Source: Aphrocallistes beatrix (Eukaryota > Porifera > Hexactinellida > Sceptrulophora > Aphrocallistidae). From it: a stretch of DNA of 64,000 nt. Made by a program: the position numbers and the translations under genes. The DNA lies in contig OY725497.1 of assembly GCA_963281255.1 (NCBI GenBank), forward strand, positions 3,340,968 to 3,404,967. Direction: 5' to 3'. Shown here piece by piece: positions 1 to 10,177 of this stretch (its first letter is position 1; each line of letters begins with the position of its first letter). The notes under the pieces were generated by a model that saw only the letters and a program-made list of their open reading frames with translations, made no database searches and had not been told where the DNA came from.

Positions 1-3000
1 CAGAGTCTAGCTAATCTATGGGATGATGGTGAATTTACGATGTTTAGATTTCCTCTTGATATTTGCAGATGTCATCAAATTAGGCAAAATGTTCCGTATA
101 GTAAAGGAGAATCAAGGAAACCTTACTCGCCAAAGATGGTCATGGACATACTATCAAATCATGTTAAGAACAGCTCCGAGATATTATTATTTTTGAATCA
201 TGTGCAATCCCTGAAGGTTATCAGTATTGACAGATATGGTGAACTTAAACTAGAATATTCACAATCCTTCCGGTTAATAGGACCAACTCATCAGCCCATA
301 CCTGATTATTTCCCTCTTGCTAATATTGCGAAGGATATAAAGATTCAGGAAAAGAAATGCGTTAATACTCATGGATCATCTACTCGGGTGAGTAAATACC
401 GCATTTATTCCTTTCCAGATATCCCCATTGACCAATTCGTAGCTGGCATTCCAGAACTTAATGAATTTTTAGGGAAATACAACGAGGAAAAACTATGGGG
501 ATGTGGTGGAATAGCAGTATGCATTTCTCCTTTTGGATGTACCATGCAATCTAATATCTTTACATTTCTCCCTTTTGCCAAAGATAAATATCCTGTGCAC
601 ATAAATGCACCACTTATTTTTGACGCTTCGAGACAACATTTTTTTACGAATCAATCATCACCCTGGGCAGAAGCCTGGCATTCTTCTATAATAAAATACA
701 TCCTCGCACCTCTCTATACTTTGGTTGTACTTGACTTGCAAGCTCCATTCAAGCCTGTAGAAACTGTAGAGGAAAAGCGAGAGTACTTTGATTGGTTCTA
801 TCATCTCTTTCCTGACAAGTCAAATACTCACCAATTCTTAACCAAACTGAGCGAAGAATTTTACGCTTTTCTCTACAGAACGAATCAACCGATACTGTTA
901 CGTGATAATCTCGACTTCTCAGATGAACTGAAATGGTACTCATTACACGGCAATAACTGTGGAGTACTTAAGCCGATCTTTTTCCCATTTACCAGTAAAA
1001 TGACTCATGAAATTTCTGCTGTTGAAACCAACGAATACAAATTTCAGGTATCCACTCCTTATCTAGAATCAGCACAACAGACAGAAATGCTAAATGCATC
1101 AGCGAAAATAGACAAGGAAAAGGATTTTAGGAAATCTTTAATTCTTATTCAATTTCCACTCTCACATGCACCCGCTCGTCTATTTGACTGTTTTAACCCG
1201 CTTAAACTGGTTAGATTAGATCAGTCGTTTCTTCTTAACTATCTCAGAGACAACATTCATTCTTTATTTCATGAAAACACTTATCCGTGTAATATTAACA
1301 GTTCATTGCTTAATTTTCAACAATTCAGAACTATTTTAGAATATATACTATCTGCCAATGAGGAGTTGTTCCGAGATTTTCTTAGCATTCCTTTACGTAT
1401 TGACATTGGAGATAACATACGCTGTTTTAGAAAAGACAAACCTTCGTACCGACACAAATATTCTCTTCTCATACCTCACTGCTCTGAGAGCTTCATATCC
1501 TCGAAATATGATTTTAGCATTTTGCATAGATTATCTTCATTAGGTTATGTTAAAGATTTGACTTGTGATTATCTCGCTAAGCATTTAGATGTAGAAAGAT
1601 TTGAAGATAAAAAGCAATATTCACTCTTCTGGGAATTTCTAGTGCAAAATAAAATATCTGAAGAAGACTTAAACAAATTTTATAACCACAAGCTCGTTCC
1701 ACTTATTCCCAGCCAGCCATCAGATTTTTCTTTCTTTCCAGTTAACCATTTGAAGTTTGTTGTTAGCGAAACCCTAAATGATCCTTTGAAAGACAAAGTG
1801 TTATTTACTGCACTAAAAACGCTAGGTTGTCCTTTCGTATCATTTGATTTTTTTTCTAAACTTATCGATAATAATATCCCGTTGATTGCGAGAATAAAAT
1901 CTTATCTTGACAAGTTTGTGATATCCCAGCTCAGACATCCTGATATTATCCTTGGTTCAGTTTCATTCTCGTCCAACTTATCGGCTGAGCTTGGCTCAGA
2001 AGAAGAAGCCTTTAAGTTATATCAAATTTTTTCACAAATAAATCCGAACCAATGCACTGAGGAGCAGCTCCTCATCCTGTCACAATTGAAGATTTTCAAA
2101 ACGCTAGCTGGAGACCATTTATCACTGAGTCAATGCGAGATTTGCTTCATGAACACTGAAAAACTTATCCTTGGTCCCAAAATCCTTGAGCTACTTCAGA
2201 CCAATTACAAATTAGTTATATTCCAGTTCTATTCTGGAGATTTCTTTAAATCAATGTGTGCTCTTCTTAACAAAGAGTTCGTAGACGTAAATGGACTACT
2301 TTTGAATTATGTTTTAAAACACCTTTACCAAATTCCCTTGGGGGAGCAAAAGAAAATATTGCGATTTATTTCACATTTAACTGGCGGTGGAAGCATTTCA
2401 AAAATACGAAATTTGATAACTGGCTTAATGGAAGTTCCTTTCATTCAAATTGAAAACCGTTCTTTTAAGGTTAGCGAGTTGTATTCTCCAAAGCTTGAAT
2501 TTGTAAAAAGATTTTTGTCAGACAGAGCTCTTCCTGAAGATTGGGACAAAAAATATTTCACACAATTGTTTAGCGCGCTTGGTTTACGAAATGAGATCAC
2601 TCTAGATGACATATTAATAGTAGCATTAAAATTTCAAAGACGCGAGTTACCAACTGAATATTTGCATTCTCTATTACAGTCTCTTTTGTTGAATCTAACA
2701 TCTCAAATCGATCAGCATAGTGCTTATGTCCTGAGACAGATCGGTGAAGTTAGATTTCTACCGGCTTGGAAACTAAAAAATGTTCATACCAATCAAAAAA
2801 TCTATTCTTCAGATTTAGTTAGGTTTTGCGATGCTCAATTAATTGAATTTCAGCATTGTTGCTCAACAACTGCTCTAATTCATGAACTGAATTTTGAAAT
2901 TCCTGAGGATTTCTACCAATATCTGAATATAGCTCAGTATCCACCTCCTCAACTCATCAAAGTACATCTACTTAATGTTACTAATCAGGTCTTGCATCAA

Positions 3001-4884
3001 TATCACCAATCAGAAATTCCGGCTAATTTGCATGAATTTTTCTATTCTTCATACAAATATTTGGAGGCATTCTCAGCTCAAATTACCTATGCTGAATTTC
3101 TCAATTTACCATGCATTCTAGTTAATAGCAAACTGTACTATCCAGTTAACATGCTCTTCACATCTAGTGAAGAGCTCACACCATTTGTATTACAGCTACC
3201 TCCTTCATTAGCCAGCCTTTGTCCAATTTTTTTGGAAAATATCGGAGTGGAAAAGAAAGCCAGCCATAGGCATTTTGCATTTATTTTATGTGAAATACAT
3301 GCATCAATACAAGCTCGCGGTATTGAGTTGAAAGATAATAAAATGTATCTCTTTCAAGCTGAAATAGTGTTCAATAGGTTGATCAATGATTTGAGAGAAC
3401 TGGAAGTCCGTTCTACACCACTAAATTTGAATTTAACAAATATTGTGTTATTAGCTAATTATTCTCAATTGTCTCCTTGCGCTGATGTAATATTTGGTGA
3501 TAATCCTTTGCTCCTATCAAGGATAAACAAACTTCAGCTCCAGTTCAACATACTAAAACCGTTGGAACCAGATCAGAACAAATCTTGTGTTCCCCCTGCT
3601 TGTCTCAAGTTGAGAAGATTGACTGAATTTGTTAGAGAAGAAATTGATCCGAATGTGTATAACAACATGATAGTCCCCTCAGGCAATTGTTTATCTAATC
3701 GTTTAAGAGATATTCTCAAATCTCAAATCGTACTTCGTGCAATGCGGCGGTTATATTTCCATTTAACTAAAAAGGATTTGGAAATCGTTTTATTGAAAAA
3801 CGGAGAAACTTGCATTGATGATAATCAGCCTCATCCTGGGTTTCTATCAGTGTCTCAGCTTTTCAATAATCTAGAAATATTATGTGTAAACCAGATAGAT
3901 ATTCTTATTAGGGACTTTCGAACGGCTCCACCCAAAGTATACCAACTTTCGAATTCATCTGGTGCTTTTATAGATGCGAATGACAAATTCCTCATTTCTA
4001 ATCATCCTTTGAAACAGAGTTGTATTTACAAAGATATTTCTTATGCCGTCAATGCATACCTAGGAAATTTATTTACAGAAGTTCTTTCATTTTTTGAATT
4101 ATGCTTTATGCTAGATCCAAACGAGTTGATGGATAAACTGGATGAATATAATATTGCTATTGATCCTTGGTATGTTCCCCAGCCACCTGTCACAGCAATG
4201 CCAGTGCCACTAGTTCCACCTAGCACATTACCTCCAATTAATGTTCCGAATTATCCGGTGCCTCCCGCAGTACCATACGCCCCTTCAATTCCAGTGCCTC
4301 GACCTCGCCCCATACCAATGTTGGGAAAACAGGATGTCGCAGCAGCTAAACTCTGGTTACGGGTATCACAGTGTGATCTACTCGCAGCTAAACGTCTGAT
4401 AACTCAAAACGAAAACGACCAGCATCTGTTTCCAGCACATGCGTGCTTTTGTTGCTTTGAATCTGTGATTAAAGCTTTCATTTCACTGCTGCATTACAAG
4501 GGATCTAAGGATCGACTAGTGTTTGAGAGAAATTTACGTGTTTACTTTGACTATCTTCCATTCCTATTCCCTTCCAAACCACAGTTTCACAGCGAAATTG
4601 AACAACTCGCGATCCCTCTTATAAATTATGAGATGGAAACACGTATACCTTCAGCAACCTGCACTCCTGGGATGGGATCCTATATTCCACAGCAGATATT
4701 CACCGAAGAACAAGCTAGGGAAGCAATCAGAAATGCAACTAGATTAATAAAATTATTTATGAAGGAATTTCCGGAGTTGAGAGAGTGCATTCTTAGCGAG
4801 GATGATCCAATCTTAAAATGTCTACCATCACCTAACCCACCTCTCATCACTGCCATTCTTAGCTGTAAGTATTACTTATATTAA
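1..4884 (+). CDS. Sacsin-like giant protein, 5'-partial: SRR segment and HEPN domain
   Basis: The frame is open from base 1, so the gene begins upstream of the window; the ATG at 40 is internal. Residues just before and after it (FTMFRFPLD, then LLFLNHVQSLKVISID) match the middle of a sacsin repeat region, the Hsp90-like ATPase unit. About 170 residues in, a GGIAVCIS...FLPFA...PVHINAPLIFDASRQ block matches the next part of that unit. A long unrecognised middle region follows, then a Pro-rich linker (4156-4320) and a HEPN domain (about 4327-4830, AKLWLRVSQCDLLAAKRLI with CFESVIKAFISLLHYKG). Sacsin is a co-chaperone-like protein and its HEPN domain binds nucleotides. The frame closes at 4884, but CT|GTAAGT at 4864/4865 is a good phase-1 donor that fits the PARP exon at 6447 or 6462. 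The last seven codons are therefore probably intron. No DnaJ domain is visible before HEPN. Confidence 0.75.
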   Translation, partial: QSLANLWDDGEFTMFRFPLDICRCHQIRQNVPYSKGESRKPYSPKMVMDILSNHVKNSSEILLFLNHVQSLKVISIDRYGELKLEYSQSFRLIGPTHQPIPDYFPLANIAKDIKIQEKKCVNTHGSSTRVSKYRIYSFPDIPIDQFVAGIPELNEFLGKYNEEKLWGCGGIAVCISPFGCTMQSNIFTFLPFAKDKYPVHINAPLIFDASRQHFFTNQSSPWAEAWHSSIIKYILAPLYTLVVLDLQAPFKPVETVEEKREYFDWFYHLFPDKSNTHQFLTKLSEEFYAFLYRTNQPILLRDNLDFSDELKWYSLHGNNCGVLKPIFFPFTSKMTHEISAVETNEYKFQVSTPYLESAQQTEMLNASAKIDKEKDFRKSLILIQFPLSHAPARLFDCFNPLKLVRLDQSFLLNYLRDNIHSLFHENTYPCNINSSLLNFQQFRTILEYILSANEELFRDFLSIPLRIDIGDNIRCFRKDKPSYRHKYSLLIPHCSESFISSKYDFSILHRLSSLGYVKDLTCDYLAKHLDVERFEDKKQYSLFWEFLVQNKISEEDLNKFYNHKLVPLIPSQPSDFSFFPVNHLKFVVSETLNDPLKDKVLFTALKTLGCPFVSFDFFSKLIDNNIPLIARIKSYLDKFVISQLRHPDIILGSVSFSSNLSAELGSEEEAFKLYQIFSQINPNQCTEEQLLILSQLKIFKTLAGDHLSLSQCEICFMNTEKLILGPKILELLQTNYKLVIFQFYSGDFFKSMCALLNKEFVDVNGLLLNYVLKHLYQIPLGEQKKILRFISHLTGGGSISKIRNLITGLMEVPFIQIENRSFKVSELYSPKLEFVKRFLSDRALPEDWDKKYFTQLFSALGLRNEITLDDILIVALKFQRRELPTEYLHSLLQSLLLNLTSQIDQHSAYVLRQIGEVRFLPAWKLKNVHTNQKIYSSDLVRFCDAQLIEFQHCCSTTALIHELNFEIPEDFYQYLNIAQYPPPQLIKVHLLNVTNQVLHQYHQSEIPANLHEFFYSSYKYLEAFSAQITYAEFLNLPCILVNSKLYYPVNMLFTSSEELTPFVLQLPPSLASLCPIFLENIGVEKKASHRHFAFILCEIHASIQARGIELKDNKMYLFQAEIVFNRLINDLRELEVRSTPLNLNLTNIVLLANYSQLSPCADVIFGDNPLLLSRINKLQLQFNILKPLEPDQNKSCVPPACLKLRRLTEFVREEIDPNVYNNMIVPSGNCLSNRLRDILKSQIVLRAMRRLYFHLTKKDLEIVLLKNGETCIDDNQPHPGFLSVSQLFNNLEILCVNQIDILIRDFRTAPPKVYQLSNSSGAFIDANDKFLISNHPLKQSCIYKDISYAVNAYLGNLFTEVLSFFELCFMLDPNELMDKLDEYNIAIDPWYVPQPPVTAMPVPLVPPSTLPPINVPNYPVPPAVPYAPSIPVPRPRPIPMLGKQDVAAAKLWLRVSQCDLLAAKRLITQNENDQHLFPAHACFCCFESVIKAFISLLHYKGSKDRLVFERNLRVYFDYLPFLFPSKPQFHSEIEQLAIPLINYEMETRIPSATCTPGMGSYIPQQIFTEEQAREAIRNATRLIKLFMKEFPELRECILSEDDPILKCLPSPNPPLITAILSCKYYLY

Positions 4885-5129
4885 TAAAAGGTAAAATTTT
4901 AGCGAACACAAAATTTGAAATTGCCAAAATCGCGTTACTGAAGACAAATCTGTTTCGATCGTCGAAAATGAGAATATTGTGATAACTGACTTTATGATGG
5001 TGAGAAGGATTTAAAATTAAGTGAAGCCTTTTTGTGAGTGTTTAAACACCTTTTTTTGTTCAAAATAAGGTTTTTTGGCAATTATAAATTTTGTGGTCTT
5101 TGGCAAATTTAACCTTAACAATTCTCCAT

Positions 5130-6092
5130 CCTTACTATTAAAACTCGATTAATGTTTGTATATATATATAAGTGCGCTGGCGGACACTTTGTGTCCGCTG
5201 GAGTCACAAAATGAGTAATTATAAGGGAGATAAAATCTCTAAACATGTGTGTCTTACTGTTATAATCGATATCACAAATCATCAAATTTGTCAGTTTTTC
5301 ATTTATTGATGCGTAATGATGACTTCATAACAGAGTGATGACTCATCATTTTTTGATGATAGTTGTATCATGTGTGAAGAATATTAATATACACAATCAA
5401 TTAACATTTCAGCCTTCTATCACCTAAGATGACTGAGTTATAGTCGAAAAACTGAAAATTCTAATTTAAAAAGGTGACAATAACGTCATAATTCCATGAT
5501 GAGTCGACATTTTGGTCTGAGGTCAGAGCTTAGTGGAGCCATAGCCAAAATACTCCCACATGCCCAAAATCAGCTTTATGTGCCACAAACATTAATCGAG
5601 TTTTAATAGTAAGGATATATATATGACGAATTGATTGAAGAAACTCCAAGGAGCAGAAAGCTGATTTTTTGCATGTGGCAGTATTTCGGCTATGGCACTA
5701 AGTTCTGAACTCAGACGAAAATGTCGACTCATCATGGAATTATGACGTCATTGCCACCTTTTTTATTATTAGAAATTTCAGTTTTTCGATAATAAATCGG
5801 CCATTTTAGGTGATAGAAGGCTGAAATTTTAATAGAATGTGTATATTAACCTATCTCAAATATGATACAACTTTCATCAAAAAATAATGTCTCATCACTA
5901 TGTTATGACGTCATCATTACGCATCCTAAATTTAATGATTGACAAATTTTGTGATCTTTCGAGTGATATCGATTATAACAGTAGGGAATATTGATTTAGA
6001 GATGTTATCTACCTTATAATTAATCAATGTGAACCTAGGCGGACACTTTGTGTCCGCCAGCTGCACAACGCAAGCAAGCGAAGCGCGCTTGT
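5130..6092. repeat. Foldback (long inverted-repeat) element in the sacsin/PARP intron
   Basis: Two arms of about 400 bases (5175-5580 and 5640-6060) are imperfect reverse complements. Each arm ends in a short self-complementary hairpin, GGCGGACACTTTGTGTCCGCC (left copy 5179-5199 with one mismatch; right copy 6038-6058). In addition 30 bases at 5130-5159 are a perfect reverse complement of 5585-5614, so a second inverted pair is interleaved with the first. No coding capacity is visible. The right edge continues into a GC-rich tract (AAGCGAAGCGCGCTTG) shared with several other places in the window. This looks like a non-autonomous DNA transposon of MITE/foldback type. Confidence 0.75.
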
Positions 6093-6446
6093 TAATATTA
6101 ATACAAAACTATATCGGTTATATCGAAATCTAGCTAATATTGAACTAAAACCAAGGTATCTTCGACTTTGATATAACGGGGGTTGACTGTTTGTAAATAT
6201 AGCTAATACAGTTCAAATTAATATCTAATTCCGTGATGAGATAGCATTTGCCTGAGACTCGGGGTTACTAAACCCTTTGCAAATTGCTCCAATGCCAAAC
6301 AATCTTTCTAATTTACTCAGGTCTTCTGGTAGTGTATAAGGAGATGCCTTATGGTCTGGATGCTGCATCAGTATAATTGGAATATTACCAAAAATTGTAT
6401 ATTGGCACATGACAATATAAAATATGTATATGTCCTTATATTACAG

Positions 6447-7042
6447 TAAATTTATTTTTAGTAAATGTTGGAGACAATTTTCAACAAATTGATCTCAGTC
6501 CTGGGAATGATGAGTTTTTCGCAGTATCTCGTTGCTTCCTTGCTTCTATGCCTTATTCTGAGATTATCTCAGTCAAGAAGATTTACAATCCTACGAGTTG
6601 GGATGCATTCAAACAGAATATTATTCATGAAACAAATGTACATCCTGACAGTTGTCTCTACATCCGTTCTCTCTTCCACGGATCCAGCGAGACACATCCT
6701 GACACTATTATCAACGATCCTGAAGGTTTCAAGATGGAATTCGCGGAGAGAGGGTTATGGGGACGGGGTATATATTTTGCTGCCGACTGCTCCTATGCAC
6801 ATAATTACAGTCATTCCATAGATGATGGACTGTCTTGCGTCTTTCTAGCAACTGTATTTGTTGGTTATGCAAAAGAGCTTCCTCAAGATAGAAACATTGC
6901 TGGACCACCTCTGCTCCCGAATAACACTATTCATAGATACCATAGTGTACGGGGCACGAGACCTGGAGGTGATGTAATCCACATCGTCTATAAGAACTGT
7001 ATGGCTTATCCTTCCTTTCTTATAAAATATAAACATCTTTAA
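6447..7042 (+). CDS. PARP catalytic-domain exon, probable 3' end of the sacsin-like gene
   Basis: The frame carries an ADP-ribosyltransferase fold of PARP type: KKIYNPTSWDAF at the start, LFHGSS with the NAD-binding His (codon 6677-6679), GLWGRGIYFAADCSYAHNY with the second-triad Tyr, and AYPSFLIKY near the end. The residue that is Glu in poly-ADP-ribosylating enzymes aligns by eye with Ile in VIHIVY, so the triad reads H-Y-I, as in mono-ADP-ribosyltransferases. There is no convincing start codon before the domain. Two acceptors lie 15 bases apart (TTACAG ending 6446, TTTTTAG ending 6461) and both are in frame with the phase-1 donor at 4864. That makes a fused sacsin-HEPN-PARP product the simplest reading. 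A separate PARP gene with an unseen first exon remains possible. The stop is at 7040-7042. Confidence 0.7.
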
Positions 7043-8174
7043 TTAATTATAGCTCATTTAGCCCTTTAAAAGGATTCTCTGAAACTATACTAGGTTTAGT
7101 CGTTAAGGTGTGCTTATATTTTGCTATATTTTGCTTGATGTTAGTAGTTGAGGACATTATATACTATAGCTGAATATTCTGAGTTTATTCACATATCTGC
7201 AGTTTGATGTGGAGGGAGGGAGAGTTTTAATTCACTGTCAATTGCAACAACAGTAAAATGAGTGCACTTCTAGCATGGACAGTACGCTACGTTGGTCCGT
7301 CACTCCCACTAGTTTCTATCAATTTCGGTATGTAGGATCCCTTAATTTATTTGATAGTGTTTTTTCGCGAATTTTCATGACTTTGGGTTTACTTACGTAT
7401 ACGGGTCTCGTTTATTATCATACAGTGCAGAAATATTTATGATATAGAGTGAGATGATCTCACATCCAGGAAACCAGGTATTGACTCTATGTATATGCTT
7501 TCCTATTTTGTACATAGTAGTGGGATTGTCTCAATCAACACTCACTAAGTTTTTTGTTAGAGTACATACCTCATTTATTTAATAGCATAGAATCAGTCAT
7601 TTCATGTTAATAAGATATTTGTGTAAAAGCAGATTCCGATTCTCGCACTAATCGTTACGACATTCATTTTGAATCTGGACGTGTTATTTCCCATTCAATC
7701 ATTCAAATTTGTCTATTTCTGAAGGAAAATGTTTCCAAACACACTATATTTGAATTAGCCATTTTGGAAGATTTCAAATCAATTCTTTACTCACAAAGTT
7801 AGAAGTAATCATCAGTGGCACACTGCCACAGTGCATACGTCGGGTCTTAACCCTGTACAGATGGTTTTCAGGAATATCCCTCTTTTGTATTGGATGTAAT
7901 ATAATATTATGTCCCGCGAAATTTAACGCCGCGCCCCGACTTTATCATGACTCAGGCTGGCATGTATGGAAGTGCTGGGTCAGATCAGAGGTACTCACTG
8001 ACACTTATATCTGCTCCCATGGGTGGAACTGGACTAAAATGTAGCTTAGCATTCTACAATCCCAGAACCGACTCCTGACCAAATGATTCTAATTCGTAAT
8101 GATGGATACTGACTTTTCTAAAACGACTTTAATAAAAAAACCTAAAAACTACATACTAAATATCATGAACAGAT
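7043..8174. other. Intergenic region between convergent genes
   Basis: AT-rich spacer between the stops of the PARP exon and the sugar transporter, presumably holding both 3' UTRs. The only structure recognised is a partial miniature element at about 7909-7971, listed separately. No credible coding exon was seen. Confidence 0.6.
7909..7971 (+). repeat. Partial copy of the TGCCAACT miniature element
   Basis: The stretch from TATGTCCCGCGAAATTTAAC through TATCATGACTCAGGCTGGCATGTATG matches the right-hand third of the element at 19424-19629 with a few substitutions. The left end is absent or decayed. Confidence 0.6.
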
Positions 8175-9677
8175 TCAACTTGTCGCTACCACGTATGAAT
8201 TGGCAGAGCATTCCTCTTGACATTTCCTGCACAGGTATAATGGGTCACAAAACACAATATTTTCTTGAAACAATTTTTCAATTTCCTCCACTTTCTTACC
8301 TTTTGTTTCGGGGATAAACAATACCACAAATATTAACGAAAGCGTATTGATAAACGCGAATATAAAGAATGCACCTGAAGTCCCAAACCACATTTCCAAA
8401 TATGGCCATAGAAGCGCGATAACAAATGTGACTAGCCACAGATGTGTATTTACAAGGCTGGAAATGATGGTCTTAACCCGAATAGGAAACAATTCAGCCA
8501 GCAGCACCCATAGCAGCGACCCCCATCCAATTCCGAACAAGAAGAATATCGAGTTAAGACTCACCAAAGCACTGATACTAACTGTCAGACAGCCTGCAGT
8601 ACTTAGTAGTGTATGGTTATTGGGCAGAAAAGCTGCCGGTTGGCAACCGGAACTCTGCTCGATTAGTCGGTAACATATGCCTAGGCAAACATGGCAGATA
8701 ACTGTCCCCACAGCTGATAACACAGTGAGCATCTTCCTCCCCATCCTGTCGAACAGGCAGCTAGCTATCAGAGTCCCCAAAATCATAAACACCCCGAGGA
8801 GAATGGGAGCTGTATTGACGTCCAAAATTTTGTTGGAGCTGTAGAGCTGAGAGGCATAGGAGAGGTAGACCGGCACCCCAGTGCATTGAACAGCAGTGAC
8901 CATTAGGAGACCAGCTACTAGCGCCTTCAGGTGGTACGTCTCCGTCATCCACTTTAGCTTGGTTCTCAGCGGGGCTTCCGTCTCCCTGAGCACTGACTGG
9001 ATGGCCAGGACTTCCTGTCTTATGTCGCTCCCTTTTTGTCGGAGAGATTCGAGGACGCGGAAGGCTCGGACTTCCAGATTCCGAGATAGCAACCAGGCTG
9101 GAGAATACGGTTGTGGGAACATCAGGCAGGCCTGAATCAGGGATAGGAAGACAGGCACCAATGCCAGGGATCGGAATGACAAGAAAATTCCGAGCGTGTA
9201 AGCCACAACTATTCCAGATCTTAAGATGAGAGAGAATGAGTTTGTATAGAGAGCCCTGTTTTTGTGATGGACCAACTCTCCAATGTAGATGGGAGCTACC
9301 ACTGTTTCCACACCTATAGCAACACCTCCCAGCAGTCTACCCACGATTAGAAAAGAGGCATTCGTCCCAAATGCAACTAGCAGCCAGCCGAATGAATACA
9401 CCAAGGTGTTCGTCTGTATAACTGCTTTACGGCCGAAAAGTAGAATGAGTTGAAATGAGATCAGAGAGCCAAGGGCAGCCCCTAGGAAAATAGAGGCAGT
9501 GAATATAGGGAGTGTTCTGTCTGTCAGTAGTCCTAGTCTTGTTACCTCGCTGATTATAGGGGAGGTGTAGGAGACGCCGAATCCAATGTTGAAAGCGCCG
9601 ATATTCGTAGCTATGGTAGCAAATACCAAACGGCAAGAATTGGAGCTGAAGAGTTTCCAGGAAAATAAGGAAGGCAT
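8175..9677 (-). CDS. SLC2-type (GLUT) facilitative sugar transporter, intronless
   Basis: The 500-residue protein has the length and pattern of a 12-helix major-facilitator sugar porter. Visible landmarks are FGRKAV in the loop between helices 2 and 3, GRLLGGVAIGVETVVAPIYIGE (helix 4-5 region), FDRMGRKML in the second-half equivalent loop, GSLLWVLLAELFPIRVK at helix 10, and the closing signature PETKGKKVEEIEKLF. It should move hexoses or related polyols across the plasma membrane down their gradient. The helix-7 segment reads VQCTGVPVYLSYASQLY instead of the usual QQLSGINAVFYYS, so the substrate cannot be assumed to be glucose. The ATG at 9677 gives a full-length start. The gene shares a 500-base divergent spacer with the RAP1-like gene. 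Confidence 0.85.
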   Translation of the reverse strand: MPSLFSWKLFSSNSCRLVFATIATNIGAFNIGFGVSYTSPIISEVTRLGLLTDRTLPIFTASIFLGAALGSLISFQLILLFGRKAVIQTNTLVYSFGWLLVAFGTNASFLIVGRLLGGVAIGVETVVAPIYIGELVHHKNRALYTNSFSLILRSGIVVAYTLGIFLSFRSLALVPVFLSLIQACLMFPQPYSPAWLLSRNLEVRAFRVLESLRQKGSDIRQEVLAIQSVLRETEAPLRTKLKWMTETYHLKALVAGLLMVTAVQCTGVPVYLSYASQLYSSNKILDVNTAPILLGVFMILGTLIASCLFDRMGRKMLTVLSAVGTVICHVCLGICYRLIEQSSGCQPAAFLPNNHTLLSTAGCLTVSISALVSLNSIFFLFGIGWGSLLWVLLAELFPIRVKTIISSLVNTHLWLVTFVIALLWPYLEMWFGTSGAFFIFAFINTLSLIFVVLFIPETKGKKVEEIEKLFQENIVFCDPLYLCRKCQEECSANSYVVATS

Positions 9678-10177
9678 TTGACGAGCTATTTATTGTCTCA
9701 ATGTATGCGACTAGTTCGTCCTGTTTAGAGGATATGGTTGTGAACAAAAGAACTCGTTACTTTTCCGTTTATATAATAGCAGCTGGAATTTAACTAAATC
9801 GTGTGATGCCAAGTGACAAATCGTGAGAGATGGGAAAATACTTAGTATTACGTAGAGAGTTGAGAGTTGAGAGGCCTGCTTACTAGTTGAGGAACCTAGA
9901 AATAGAATGAATGGAGCCCAGCTACATAGACTGGGATGAGTCATCCTTATTTTAGGAATTATTCGGGAACTGTATAGGGCATGAACATAAAAGTTGTTGA
10001 CATGAATTGTCAAATTATGAATTGACAAACAAATTTAAATCTCAGCTACTGCAGAACAAATTTCCACACACCTGTCAGAAAATGGTAAAATAAACTCATT
10101 CCTTTTCTGTACAATACGAATACTACGCATCTCCAGGTTCATTTAGTCTTGATCTTGTTAGCACGTATCAACAAACT
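9678..10177. other. Divergent spacer, probable shared promoter region
   Basis: This lies between the start codons of the sugar transporter (-) and the RAP1-like gene (+). It is AT-rich, and no TATA box or repeat stands out. An acceptor-like CTCCAG at 10131-10136 is in an open frame with the downstream ATG, so a short upstream coding exon for the RAP1-like gene cannot be excluded. Confidence 0.4.

Noticed and set aside
6225-6410. 61-codon minus-strand frame in the sacsin/PARP intron
   Set aside because: Its composition looks protein-like, but no family, splice context or neighbouring exon supports it.
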